Source: Pseudomonas sp. GM74
Lineage (GTDB): Bacteria > Pseudomonadota > Gammaproteobacteria > Pseudomonadales > Pseudomonadaceae
Assembly: GCF_000282455.1 (NCBI RefSeq)
Contig: NZ_AKJG01000053.1
Span: forward strand, 1 to 52,921
Reading direction: 5' to 3'
Length of the DNA: 52,921 bases
A model generated the notes under the pieces. The model worked only from the letters and a program-made list of their open reading frames with translations. It searched no databases and was not told the DNA's origin. Positions 8,261 to 16,519 of this stretch are shown one piece after another. The position numbers and the translations under genes are program-made. How positions within the stretch are numbered: the first letter of the stretch is position 1; every line of letters starts with the position of its first letter.

Positions 8261-9324
8261 TGCACGGCCCTGAAGATTTCGATGACAGCCAGTCACTGCT
8301 GGAACAGGTCAATCAGGCGCTGGAAAACGCCACGCCGTTGCGCATCCAGGGTTCCAACAGCAAAGCCTTTCTCGGGCGCACCACGGCCGGGGAAATTCTC
8401 GACACCCGCTCGCACCGGGGCATCGTCAGTTACGACCCAACTGAACTTGTGATCACCGCCCGTTGCGGCACGCCGTTGTCGCAACTGGCGCAGGTGCTGG
8501 ACGCCGCACAACAGATGCTGCCCTGCGAACCGCCGTCCTTCGGCGACGGCGCCACCGTCGGCGGCATGATCGCCTGCGGGCTTTCCGGGCCACGGCGCCC
8601 GTGGGTCGGTTCGGTGCGGGACTTCATTCTTGGCACGCGGGTCATCACCGGTCAGGGCAAACTATTGCGCTTTGGTGGCGAGGTGATGAAAAACGTCGCC
8701 GGCTACGACCTGTCGCGCCTGATGGCCGGCAGTTACGGCAGCCTCGGGCTGATCACCGAGGTTTCCCTCAAAGTGCTGCCAAAACCCCGGCAAGCCTTAA
8801 GCATCAGCCTGGAAATGGACGCCGAACGGGCCTTGCTGCGCCTGGCGGAATGGGGCCAGCAGCCATTGCCGATCAGCGCGGCCTGTCACGACGGTTCACG
8901 CCTGCACCTGCGGCTAGAAGGCGGTGAGGGTTCGGTGGCGGCGGCCCATGAGCGCCTCGGGGGTGAACGGCTGGAGGCTTGTTGGTGGGACGATCTCAAC
9001 GAACAACGCTTGAGCTTCTTCGATGAAGACCAACCGCTTTGGCGCCTGTCACTGCCAAACAACACGCCGCTCCTGGCGCTGCCGGGGCGCCAGTTGATCG
9101 ACTGGGGCGGCGCCCAGCGTTGGCTGAAATCCGATGCCGAAGCAGCGTACATCCGCCAGGTCGTCGACGAGGTCGGCGGCCATGTCACCTGTTTCAGCCA
9201 TGGTCTGACCGACAGCCCCTTCCATCCGCTGCCCCCGGCGCTGATGCGTTATCACCGCAACCTGAAACAACAGCTCGATCCACGGGGCATCTTCAACCCC
9301 GGACGCCTGTACGCGGAGCTTTGA
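8260..9324 (+). CDS. glcE: Glycolate oxidase FAD-binding subunit GlcE
   Basis: The second flavin-fold subunit of glycolate oxidase, 354 residues. The PCMH-type region shows FLGRTTAGEILDT, GDGATVGGMIACGLSGPRRPW, RDFILGTRVI and GGEVMKNVAGYDLSRLMAGS; the C-terminal end RGIFNPGRLY is typical. It overlaps glcD by one base and is followed by glcF after three bases, so translation of the three is coupled. Confidence 0.94.
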   Translation: MHGPEDFDDSQSLLEQVNQALENATPLRIQGSNSKAFLGRTTAGEILDTRSHRGIVSYDPTELVITARCGTPLSQLAQVLDAAQQMLPCEPPSFGDGATVGGMIACGLSGPRRPWVGSVRDFILGTRVITGQGKLLRFGGEVMKNVAGYDLSRLMAGSYGSLGLITEVSLKVLPKPRQALSISLEMDAERALLRLAEWGQQPLPISAACHDGSRLHLRLEGGEGSVAAAHERLGGERLEACWWDDLNEQRLSFFDEDQPLWRLSLPNNTPLLALPGRQLIDWGGAQRWLKSDAEAAYIRQVVDEVGGHVTCFSHGLTDSPFHPLPPALMRYHRNLKQQLDPRGIFNPGRLYAEL

Positions 9325-9327
9325 ACC

Positions 9328-10545
9328 ATGCAGACAACCTTGAGTGAAAGCGCCAGCCATCTGCCCCGCGCCGCGGAAGCCGAAAGCATCCTGCGTACCT
9401 GCGTGCACTGCGGCTTCTGCAATGCCACCTGCCCGACCTATCAATTGCTCGGCGATGAACTGGACGGACCACGGGGCCGTATCTACCTGATCAAGCAGGT
9501 GCTGGAAGGCAACGACGTCACGCAAAAGACCCAACAGCACCTGGACCGCTGCCTGTCGTGCCGCAACTGTGAAACCACCTGCCCGTCGGGCGTCGACTAC
9601 CACAACCTGCTGGACATCGGGCGCGCGGTGGTCGATGCGGCGGTGCCGCGCCCCCTCGGCCAGCGCCTGTTGCGCGAGGGGTTACGGCAGACCGTGCCCC
9701 ATCCAGAGCTGTTCAAGAGCCTGGTCAATAGCGGTCAGGTGTTCCGCGCGCTGCTGCCCGGCACCCTGCAAAGCAAGTTGCCGCGCAATGTCTACCCGGC
9801 CAAGCCGCGGCCCATGACCCTGCGCGAGCGTCAGGTGCTGATGCTCGAAGGTTGCGTGCAGCCCAGCCTGTCACCCAACACCAATGCCGCGGCGGCGCGG
9901 GTGCTGGACCGGCTGGGGATCAGCGTCATCGCGACCCGCGAAGCCGGTTGCTGCGGCGCCGTGGACTACCACCTGGACGCCCAGGCCGCTGGCCTCGACC
10001 GTGCCCGGCGCAACATCGACGCGTGGTGGCCGGGCATCGAAAAAGGCGCCGAGGCGATTGTGCAGACGGCCAGCGGTTGCGGCGCTTTCATCAAGGATTA
10101 CGGCCATCTGCTCGCCAGCGACCCGGCCTATGCCGACAAGGCAAAAAAGGTCAGTGAGCTGGCCCGGGACCTGGTGGAGGTGTTGCGCGACGAACCGCTG
10201 GAAAAGCTCGGCATCCACGCCTCTCAACGCCTGGCCTTCCATTGCCCCTGCACCTTGCAGCACGGGCAGAAACTCGGCGGTGCCGTGGAAGCGCTGCTGA
10301 CCGGACTCGGTTTCACCCTGACGTCCGTCCCCGACGGACACCTGTGCTGCGGTTCGGCGGGCACCTATTCGCTGACCCAGCCCGAACTGTCGCGACAACT
10401 GCGCGACAACAAGCTCAACGCCCTGGAAAGCGGCCATCCCGAGATCATTGTCACGGCCAACATCGGCTGCCAGTCGCACCTCGATGGCGCGGGGCGAACC
10501 CCGGTGCGGCACTGGATCGAACTGGTCGAAGCCGCCCTGCCTTAA
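9328..10545 (+). CDS. glcF: Glycolate oxidase iron-sulfur subunit GlcF
   Basis: Electron-transfer subunit of glycolate oxidase, 405 residues. Two 4Fe-4S motifs lie near the N-terminus: CVHCGFCNATCP and CLSCRNCETTCP. Two cysteine-rich CCG-type domains follow, with EAGCCGAVDYH, the CPCTLQHGQ segment and HLCCGSAGTYS. This is the full domain set of the family. It is followed by glcG after a 19-base gap with its own ribosome site. Confidence 0.95.
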   Translation: MQTTLSESASHLPRAAEAESILRTCVHCGFCNATCPTYQLLGDELDGPRGRIYLIKQVLEGNDVTQKTQQHLDRCLSCRNCETTCPSGVDYHNLLDIGRAVVDAAVPRPLGQRLLREGLRQTVPHPELFKSLVNSGQVFRALLPGTLQSKLPRNVYPAKPRPMTLRERQVLMLEGCVQPSLSPNTNAAAARVLDRLGISVIATREAGCCGAVDYHLDAQAAGLDRARRNIDAWWPGIEKGAEAIVQTASGCGAFIKDYGHLLASDPAYADKAKKVSELARDLVEVLRDEPLEKLGIHASQRLAFHCPCTLQHGQKLGGAVEALLTGLGFTLTSVPDGHLCCGSAGTYSLTQPELSRQLRDNKLNALESGHPEIIVTANIGCQSHLDGAGRTPVRHWIELVEAALP

Positions 10546-10564
10546 CCAATCCCTGGAGATACCC

Positions 10565-10966
10565 ATGAACAGCAAAGCCGTCTTGAGCCAGGCCGAAGTC
10601 GGCCTGATCCTTGCCGCCGCCCACGCCGAAGCACAAGCCAATCAATGGGCCGTGACCATAGTGGTAGTCGATGACGGCGGCCACCCCCTGGCCCTCGAAC
10701 GCCTCGACGGCTGCGCGCCGAGCAGTGCCTACATCGCCACCGAAAAGGCGCGCACCTCGGCCCTCGGCCGGCGCGAATCGAAAGGTTATGAGGACATGGT
10801 CAACGCCGGGCGCTACGCTTTCCTGTCAGCACCGCTGCTGACTTCGCTGGAAGGCGGCGTACCGATCATTGTCGATGGCCAGGTGATAGGCGCTGTCGGG
10901 GTGTCGGGCGTCAAGCCAGAGCAGGATGCGCAGGTAGCGAAGGCTGGGGCGCAGTGCCTGAAATGA
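10565..10966 (+). CDS. glcG: GlcG/HbpS family protein
   Basis: A 133-residue DUF336-type protein, the usual last gene of glycolate oxidase clusters. It has the conserved VTIVVVDDGGHPLALERLDG, the EKARTSALGRRESK segment and GGVPIIVDGQVIGAVGVSG. The fold is PAS/GAF-like and relatives bind haem or are secreted, but the role in glycolate metabolism is unknown. The start at 10565 is set by GGAG and the family start. A REP pair follows. Confidence 0.9.
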   Translation: MNSKAVLSQAEVGLILAAAHAEAQANQWAVTIVVVDDGGHPLALERLDGCAPSSAYIATEKARTSALGRRESKGYEDMVNAGRYAFLSAPLLTSLEGGVPIIVDGQVIGAVGVSGVKPEQDAQVAKAGAQCLK

Positions 10967-10987
10967 GATTTTGGCATCACCCTAGAT

Positions 10988-11083
10988 CCCTGTGGGAGCG
11001 GGCTTGCCCGCGATGGCAGAGGAACATTCAACATAGATGTTGAATGTAATGGCCTCATCGCGGGCAAGCCCGCTCCCACAGGG
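10988..11083. repeat. REP pair after glcG
   Basis: CCCTGTGGGAGCGGGCTTGC and its reverse complement flank a second perfect inverted repeat, ACATTCAACAT with ATGTTGAATGT. The whole forms one long hairpin that could act as operon end or mRNA stabiliser. Confidence 0.88.
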
Positions 11084-11116
11084 TCCGTGTTCAACCTTCT
11101 GTGAGGAGTTGCACCG

Positions 11117-12004
11117 ATGCCCCGTCTAACTGCCAAAGACTTTTCCCCGGAACTGCTGGAACTCTACGACTACTACGCCCACGGCAAGATCAATCGCCGG
11201 GAGTTTCTCGACCGCGCAGCATTGTTCACCTTCGGCAGCATGACCGCCGGTGCCCTGCTCGCCGCGCTCAGCCCCAACTATGCGCTGGCCGAGCAAGTCG
11301 AGTTCACCGATCCGGACATCATTGCCGAGTACGTCACCTACCCGTCGCCCAAGGGCCACGGCCAGGTTCGCGGTTATCTGGTGCGTCCGGCCAAAGCCAC
11401 CGGCAAGGTGCCGGCGGTGGTGGTCGTGCACGAAAACCGCGGACTCAACCCCTACATCGAAGACGTGGCCCGTCGTGTGGCCAAGGCCGGTTTCATCGCC
11501 CTGGCCCCCGACGGCCTGACCTCGGTCGGCGGTTATCCCGGCAATGACGACAAGGGCCGCGAGCTTCAGGCGAAGGTCGACCCGGAAAAGCTGATGAACG
11601 ACTTTTTCGCTGCCGTCGAGTGGATGATGAAACACCCCGCCGCCACTGGAAAGGTCGGCATCACCGGGTTCTGCTACGGCGGTGGCGTGACCAACGCCGC
11701 CGCCGTGGCCTATCCGGAACTGGGGGCCGCCGTGTCGTTCTATGGCCGTCAGCCTGCGGCCGAGGAAGTGCCCCGGATCAAGGCCCCGGTGATGCTGCAC
11801 TACGGCGAACTGGATACGCGGATCAACGAAGGCTGGCCCGCCTATGAGAAAGCCTTGAAGGCCGGGGGCAAGACCTATGAGGCCTATATCTACCCGGGCT
11901 GCAATCATGGTTTCCACAACGATTCGACGCCGCGTTATGACGAGGCGGCGGCCAAGCTGGCGTGGGAGCGGACGTTGGGGTGGTTTAAAAAGTATCTGGT
12001 TTGA
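11117..12004 (+). CDS. Dienelactone hydrolase family protein with Tat-type leader (YghX-like)
   Basis: An alpha/beta hydrolase of 295 residues. The N-terminal 55 residues carry [13 protein letters not shown] followed by a hydrophobic stretch ending in ALA, which fits a twin-arginine export signal. The catalytic domain shows the Cys nucleophile in GFCYGGG (about residue 186), Asp in GELDTR and His in CNHGFHND, the Cys-Asp-His triad of dienelactone hydrolases. GAGGAG precedes the ATG. The natural substrate is unknown. It is a single gene between two REP pairs. Confidence 0.88.
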   Translation: MPRLTAKDFSPELLELYDYYAHGKINRREFLDRAALFTFGSMTAGALLAALSPNYALAEQVEFTDPDIIAEYVTYPSPKGHGQVRGYLVRPAKATGKVPAVVVVHENRGLNPYIEDVARRVAKAGFIALAPDGLTSVGGYPGNDDKGRELQAKVDPEKLMNDFFAAVEWMMKHPAATGKVGITGFCYGGGVTNAAAVAYPELGAAVSFYGRQPAAEEVPRIKAPVMLHYGELDTRINEGWPAYEKALKAGGKTYEAYIYPGCNHGFHNDSTPRYDEAAAKLAWERTLGWFKKYLV

Positions 12005-12026
12005 AGTACTCGGCCAGCAGGGGCGG

Positions 12027-12124
12027 CCCCTTCGCGGGCAAGCCCGCTCCCACAGGGATCTCTGTCGTACACAGATCTTGTGTTCACCGGAGATCCCTGT
12101 GGGAGCGGGCTTGCCCGCGAAGGC
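12027..12124. repeat. REP pair between the hydrolase gene and lsfA
   Basis: CCCCTTCGCGGGCAAGCCCG and its reverse complement are separated by a shorter inverted repeat around ACAGAT. It lies between convergent genes and may serve both as transcription end. Confidence 0.88.
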
Positions 12125-12143
12125 GGCTTCAGGGCTGCCGAGG

Positions 12144-12797
12144 TTACTTCGGCTGAGCCACCGTCCGCAGATACGGCTTCAGGGTCTTGAATCCATCCGG
12201 GTATTTCTTCTTCGCGTCTTCGTCAGACACCGAGGTCGGGATGATCACGTCTTCACCCGGCCGCCAGTTCACTGGCGTGGCGACGGTGTGCCTGGCATTC
12301 AGTTGCAGGGAATCGAGCAGGCGCAGCACTTCATCGAAATTGCGACCGGCGCTCATCGGGTAGATCAGCATGGCCTTGACCTTCTTGTCCGGGCCGACGA
12401 TGAACACCGAACGTACCGTGGCATTGTCCACTGCCGTACGCGCGCCGCCGCTGGCATTGGGGTGGATCATGTCGTAGAGCTTGGCCACCACCAGGTTTTC
12501 GTCACCGATCAGCGGATAGTTGACCGCTGTGCCCTGAGTCTCGGCGATGTCGCCGACCCAGCGGTTGTGGTCACTGACCGGATCGACGCTGAGGCCCAGG
12601 ACCTTGGTGTTGCGCTTGTCGAATTCCGGCTTGAGTTTGGCCAGGTAACCCAGTTCAGTGGTGCAAACCGGGGTGAAGTCCTTGGGATGGGAAAACAGGA
12701 TGGCCCAGCCATCGCCGATCCATTGGTGAAAATTGAGGGTGCCTTCGGTGGTGTCGGCGGTGAAATCCGGTGCTTCGTCGCCAATTCGGATAGCCAT
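12144..12797 (-). CDS. lsfA: 1-Cys peroxiredoxin LsfA (Prx6 type)
   Basis: Thiol peroxidase that reduces hydrogen peroxide and organic peroxides. The peroxidatic Cys sits in HPKDFTPVCTTEL (about residue 47). This is the only cysteine in all 217 residues, so the protein is a true 1-Cys enzyme of the Prx6 class, with the long C-terminal domain starting at NWRPGEDVIIP. AAGGAGA lies before the ATG. In Pseudomonas LsfA is linked to sulfate-starvation and oxidative stress responses. It is a single gene followed by a REP pair. Confidence 0.93.
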   Translation of the reverse strand: MAIRIGDEAPDFTADTTEGTLNFHQWIGDGWAILFSHPKDFTPVCTTELGYLAKLKPEFDKRNTKVLGLSVDPVSDHNRWVGDIAETQGTAVNYPLIGDENLVVAKLYDMIHPNASGGARTAVDNATVRSVFIVGPDKKVKAMLIYPMSAGRNFDEVLRLLDSLQLNARHTVATPVNWRPGEDVIIPTSVSDEDAKKKYPDGFKTLKPYLRTVAQPK

Positions 12798-12920
12798 GTT
12801 CGATCTCCTTGCAGTGATGGACAGGGACGCCGTCAGGGCTGTGAATGCACTTCCCGCGGCATGGACGCGAATCAGTATAGGAGAGGCTCGGCGACTCGCC
12901 GCTACGCTTTGAACAAGTCG

Positions 12921-13865
12921 CTAGCCCACCAGCGCTATCAGTTGCTGACGCTGGGCATCGGTCAGCATCGGGCCGAAACCGGCCCGGGCATTTTCCGCCA
13001 TGTAGCGCGGGTTGCCGGTGCCGGGAATCACGCAGGTCACCGCCGAATGCGACAGCAGGAACTTAAGCGCCAGTTGCGGCCAGCCCTTGACCCCGACTTG
13101 CGCCGCCCAGCCTGGCAGCGGCTTATCCTTGAGTCTGGCCAACAAGCCGCCACCGCCAAACGGCCGGTTGCAGATCACCGCCACCCCCCGCTCGCGGCAC
13201 AACGGCAGCAGGCGTTTCTCCGCGCCGCGATCATCCAGGGCGTAGTTGATCTGCAAGAAATCCACTGGCTCGGCCTTGAGTACCGCTTCCACTTCTTCAT
13301 AGGCCGACGCCGTGTAATGGGTGATGCCGATGTAGCGGATGCGCCCTGCTTCCTTCCAGTGGCGCAGGGTCGGCAGGTGCGTCTGCCAGTCCAGCAGGTT
13401 ATGGATCTGCATCAGGTCGATCCGGTCGGTCTGCAACAGGGCGAAGGATTGTTCCATCTGCGCGATGCCCTCTTCGCGGCCCCGGGTCCACACCTTGGTG
13501 GCCAGGAACGCCGGCGAGCGCGGCTCATGGATCGACAGCAGCTCGCCGATGGTCTGTTCGGCGCGACCGTACATCGGCGAGCTGTCGATCAGCTTGCCAC
13601 CCTTGTCGAACAACGCATCGAGCACTGCGGGCAAGTCTTTGTAAGCCGGTTGCGAAGGCTCGAAATCGAAGCCGCGGTATGTGCCCAACCCTACGATCGG
13701 CAAGGACTCGTTGCTGGAAGGAATGACGCGGGTCTGCATGGTCTTGCCTCCTGTTCCCGTCGACGGCTCGGGTTGTGCACCCACCGGACCGAAGGTGAAG
13801 ACCGCCGAAGCACCGGCAGCCAGCGTGAGTACTTCTCTACGGGTGTAACCCTCAGGATGGCTCAT
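12921..13865 (-). CDS. Aldo/keto reductase with twin-arginine leader
   Basis: A 314-residue NADPH-type aldo/keto reductase. The start at 13865 gives MSHPEGYTRREVLTLAAG, with a hydrophobic run ending near VGAQ: a Tat signal not found in ordinary cytosolic members. The barrel then begins as usual with LPIVGLGTYRGFD. Catalytic residues fit: Asp in LIDSSPMYG (Asp and Tyr), Lys in ATKVWT and His in QIHN. The cofactor region IPGTGNPRYMAEN is present. An upstream start (13913) is possible but has no better ribosome site. It is divergent from the 13996 hydrolase gene. The substrate is unknown. Confidence 0.88.
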   Translation of the reverse strand: MSHPEGYTRREVLTLAAGASAVFTFGPVGAQPEPSTGTGGKTMQTRVIPSSNESLPIVGLGTYRGFDFEPSQPAYKDLPAVLDALFDKGGKLIDSSPMYGRAEQTIGELLSIHEPRSPAFLATKVWTRGREEGIAQMEQSFALLQTDRIDLMQIHNLLDWQTHLPTLRHWKEAGRIRYIGITHYTASAYEEVEAVLKAEPVDFLQINYALDDRGAEKRLLPLCRERGVAVICNRPFGGGGLLARLKDKPLPGWAAQVGVKGWPQLALKFLLSHSAVTCVIPGTGNPRYMAENARAGFGPMLTDAQRQQLIALVG

Positions 13866-13995
13866 AAAACGTTTCTCACCAGTCGCAGGGGGGCCGGCCT
13901 GTTGCGCCGACAACCCGGATTACCCGCGCCAAGGGCCGATTGACTACACTCAGAAAGCCTTGCGGCGCCAGCCACTTTCAAACCCCGAGCCGTCA

Positions 13996-14784
13996 ATGCC
14001 GCCCACTAACATTAGTCGAATGTCACGCACCCTGGTGTTACTCGTCGTCATCGTCGCTGCCCTGTACCTGGTGCTGTGCGTCACGCTGTTCGTGTTTCAA
14101 CGGGCGCTGATTTATTACCCGCAACCACGCGCCGTCGGGGCAGCCGGGACGCTGCTCACCCTGCCGGTCGCCGACGCACAGGTGCTGGTCTCCGTCCGTC
14201 CTCACGATGGCCCGAACGCGCTGATCTATTTCGGCGGCAATGCCGAAGACGTCTCGCGCAACCTGCCCGGGTTCGCCCAGGCGTTCCCTGACTACGCGCT
14301 GTATCTGCTGCATTACCGTGGCTTTGGCGGCAGTTCCGGCTCGCCTTCGGAAGAGGCCATTGCCCGCGATGCCATCACCTTGTTCGACCAGGTGCATGCC
14401 ACCCATCCGCATGTGGCGGTGGTCGGCCGCAGCCTGGGTTCCGGGGTGGCCGTGCGCCTTGCCAGCGAACGCCCGGCCGCGCGACTGGTGCTGATCACGC
14501 CCTACAACAGCCTCGAAGGGCTCGCCGCCCGCCAGTTCCGCTGGTTTCCGGTGCGCTGGTTGTTGAAGGACAAATACCCGTCCTGGCAGTACGCCGCCCG
14601 CATCACGGTGCCGACTCGCCTGATTGTCGCCGAGCATGATGAAGTGATTCCGCGCTCAAGCACCGAGCGTTTGTACACACACTTCGCCAAAGGCGTGGCG
14701 TCACTGCGGGTGATACCGGGGACGGGACATAACTCGATCGGCGAAAGTCCTGAATACCTCAAGGCGCTGGGGGATGGGTTGTAA
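13996..14784 (+). CDS. Membrane-anchored alpha/beta hydrolase (BEM46/ABHD13-like)
   Basis: About 262 residues. An N-terminal membrane helix (TLVLLVVIVAALYLVLCVTL) is followed by the family motif FQRALIYYPQP and an alpha/beta-hydrolase domain: GNAEDVSRNL (oxyanion region), LLHYRGFGGSSG, nucleophile GRSLGSG (about residue 145), Asp in AEHDEVIP and His in GTGHNS. It is likely anchored facing the periplasm. The start is uncertain: TTG 13960, ATG 13996 and ATG 14020 all fit; I chose 13996, with a weak GAG upstream. Substrate unknown. Confidence 0.82.
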   Translation: MPPTNISRMSRTLVLLVVIVAALYLVLCVTLFVFQRALIYYPQPRAVGAAGTLLTLPVADAQVLVSVRPHDGPNALIYFGGNAEDVSRNLPGFAQAFPDYALYLLHYRGFGGSSGSPSEEAIARDAITLFDQVHATHPHVAVVGRSLGSGVAVRLASERPAARLVLITPYNSLEGLAARQFRWFPVRWLLKDKYPSWQYAARITVPTRLIVAEHDEVIPRSSTERLYTHFAKGVASLRVIPGTGHNSIGESPEYLKALGDGL

Positions 14785-14883
14785 CGGCAACACCGGACTT
14801 TGTGGCGAGGAGACTTGTCGGAACGCCCCAGTCGTTGTCGGCGACAGACCATGGCCGTTCATCCGGGAATTCGCCAACATCTA

Positions 14884-14901
14884 ATAAAAACATATTTTTA
14901 T
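14884..14901. promoter_or_regulatory. Palindromic operator candidate upstream of the exported protein/regulator pair
   Basis: A perfect inverted repeat, ATAAAAA-CATA-TTTTTAT, lies 48 bases before the ATG of the 14949 gene and just upstream of -10-like boxes (TATATT, GATATT). It is placed where the regulator encoded downstream could bind to control its own operon. Confidence 0.4.
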
Positions 14902-14948
14902 GCCTATATTGATATTGTCGAACGTTCCCACTCTCAGAGGGTGCCGTC

Positions 14949-15578
14949 ATGAATATCAAAACCCTGGCTTTGCTCCTGCTGGCTTTGTGTGTGCAACCGG
15001 TCTGGAGCCAGACGCCTGCCGCCTCGCCTACCACTGTCGACAGCCCCGCGCTGACCACGCGCCTGGCCGAGCGTGACCTTTGGGTCGAACACATTTTCTG
15101 GATCAGAAACTACGCGCTGGCCAATCAATCCGCCAACAAAAAGCAAGCCAAAGTCGCGGCGGACCAGGTGGTCGACAACGCCACCAAAATCGCCAACAGC
15201 ATCGCCCCGCTCTACGGCCAGCCGGCGGCGGATCAACTGCTCAAGCTGCTTGCCGGTCACTGGGGCGCGGTGAAACACTACAGTGATGCCACTGTGGCCA
15301 AGGACGCCAAGGGCAAGCAGGCCGCCGTCACCGAATTGACCAGCAATGCCAAGGCGATTGCGGCGTTTCTGGCCACCGCCAACCCCAATCTGCCTGAAGC
15401 CACACTGGTCAACATGTTGTCAGCCCATGGCGGTCACCACGTCGCACAGATCGATGAGTTTGCCGCACAGGACTACGCTGGCGAAGCCCGCACCTGGGCG
15501 ATGATGCGCACGCACATCCTGGCCCTGGCCGACGCCTTGACCGGCGCACTGGTCAAGCAATTCCCGGACAAGTTCTGA
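14949..15578 (+). CDS. Exported helical-bundle protein of unknown function
   Basis: 209 residues with a clear signal peptide (MNIKTLALLLLALCVQPVWSQ). The mature part is almost all helix and shows two similar halves, each with W/H-rich helices: ERDLWVEHIFWIRNYALAN then LLAGHWGAVKHYSDA, and a later LSAHGGHHVAQIDEFAAQDY. From memory this pattern resembles a family seen in spore formers and others that is often misnamed in databases; no function is established. AGAGGGTG precedes the ATG. It is 19 bases upstream of the winged-helix regulator and probably cotranscribed. The His pairs could bind a metal. Confidence 0.75.
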   Translation: MNIKTLALLLLALCVQPVWSQTPAASPTTVDSPALTTRLAERDLWVEHIFWIRNYALANQSANKKQAKVAADQVVDNATKIANSIAPLYGQPAADQLLKLLAGHWGAVKHYSDATVAKDAKGKQAAVTELTSNAKAIAAFLATANPNLPEATLVNMLSAHGGHHVAQIDEFAAQDYAGEARTWAMMRTHILALADALTGALVKQFPDKF

Positions 15579-15597
15579 TACCGCGCGAGGACATCCC

Positions 15598-16263
15598 ATG
15601 CTGGAAGGACTGGGCCGAACACAGCAGGACCTGCTCAATGCACTGCTGCACCATGGGAGCGGCATGAGCATTGACGAGTTGGCTGAACATCTGGCCGTCA
15701 CGCGCACGGCGATCCGCCAACACCTGGCGGCGCTGGAGCGTGACGGTCTGGTGCTGCGCGGCGACACCCGTCCGACGGGCCGTCGCCCCGAGCAGCTGTA
15801 TCGGCTCACCGACCACGCGCGGGAGCAGTTCCCTCGCAACTATCAGCTACTGGCCAGCCTATTGATTGACGAAGTCGCCGCCATCATCGGACCCGATGCC
15901 CTGGCCTCGCTGATGCGCAGCATGGGCCGCAAGCTGGCTTCGGACCTGGAACAACAGGTCGTGGATGAAGCCAGGATCGTGCAGCACATGAACCAGACGG
16001 GCTACGAGGCCGAGGTGTTTTTTCGTTCAGGCGGCACCCCGGAAATCGTCGCCCATAACTGCGTGTTCCATCGCCTGGCCGCCGAGCACCCGGTGGTCTG
16101 CGAACTGGACCTGGCCTTGATCGGCGCGTTAGGTGGCGGTGAAGTCGAACACAGCGAGTGCATGGTACGTGGCGGGCATGTCTGTCGCTTCAGGCTGCGA
16201 CCGAGCGAAACCCCGGACGTTGCGACAGAAGCTGCTCCAGCCGATACCGATCAGCCTGCCTAG
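15598..16263 (+). CDS. Winged-helix regulator with C-terminal cysteine cluster (SufR-like)
   Basis: 221 residues. Residues 1-75 form an ArsR/DeoR-type winged helix (MSIDELAEHLAVTRTAIRQH, GLVLRGDTRPTGRRPEQLYRL). The C-terminal half has four cysteines (about residues 155, 168, 188 and 196) in AHNCVFHRL, PVVCELDL, HSECMV and HVCRF. SufR uses C-x12-C-x13-C-x14-C for an iron-sulfur cluster; here the first gap (x12) is the same but the others are x19 and x7, so the sensor may differ. GAGGA precedes the ATG. It probably regulates its own operon with the exported protein upstream; no suf or isc genes are nearby. Confidence 0.82.
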   Translation: MLEGLGRTQQDLLNALLHHGSGMSIDELAEHLAVTRTAIRQHLAALERDGLVLRGDTRPTGRRPEQLYRLTDHAREQFPRNYQLLASLLIDEVAAIIGPDALASLMRSMGRKLASDLEQQVVDEARIVQHMNQTGYEAEVFFRSGGTPEIVAHNCVFHRLAAEHPVVCELDLALIGALGGGEVEHSECMVRGGHVCRFRLRPSETPDVATEAAPADTDQPA

Positions 16264-16283
16264 CGCCTGCGTGACAGTCGTTG

Positions 16284-16317
16284 CTGCCAGTTTCCGGCGT
16301 TGTCTCGCCGGCAGGTT
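16284..16317 (+). terminator. Possible terminator hairpin after the SufR-like regulator
   Basis: CTGCC...GGCAG encloses a perfect CCGGCG/CGCCGG stem, followed by TTTCTTC. The T run is interrupted. Apart from this I see nothing clear in the interval 16264-16519. Confidence 0.3.
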
Positions 16318-16519
16318 TCTTCGGAGTCGAAAAGCCCATGGGGGATCCTTGCCCGGGCGAAAGAATCTCAACATACAGGCCTGCCGACACCCTTCGTCGG
16401 ACTCATGGCTACGCCCGCAAATAGACAGGTGCCCGCCGTGAACCTTGTTTCAAGGCACCAGTCATAGCCCAGCGCTTTTCCCCCTTTCTTCGTAGTCATC
16501 TCATCAGAGTTGTCCGTCC

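Noticed and set aside
11877..13943. 688-codon plus-strand frame across lsfA and the aldo/keto reductase
   Set aside because: It lies antisense to two clearly recognised genes and has low-complexity Arg/Gln/His composition.
16264..16519. Possible riboswitch upstream of the CAP-domain gene
   Set aside because: Several short inverted repeats are present, but no consensus of a known riboswitch class could be matched.
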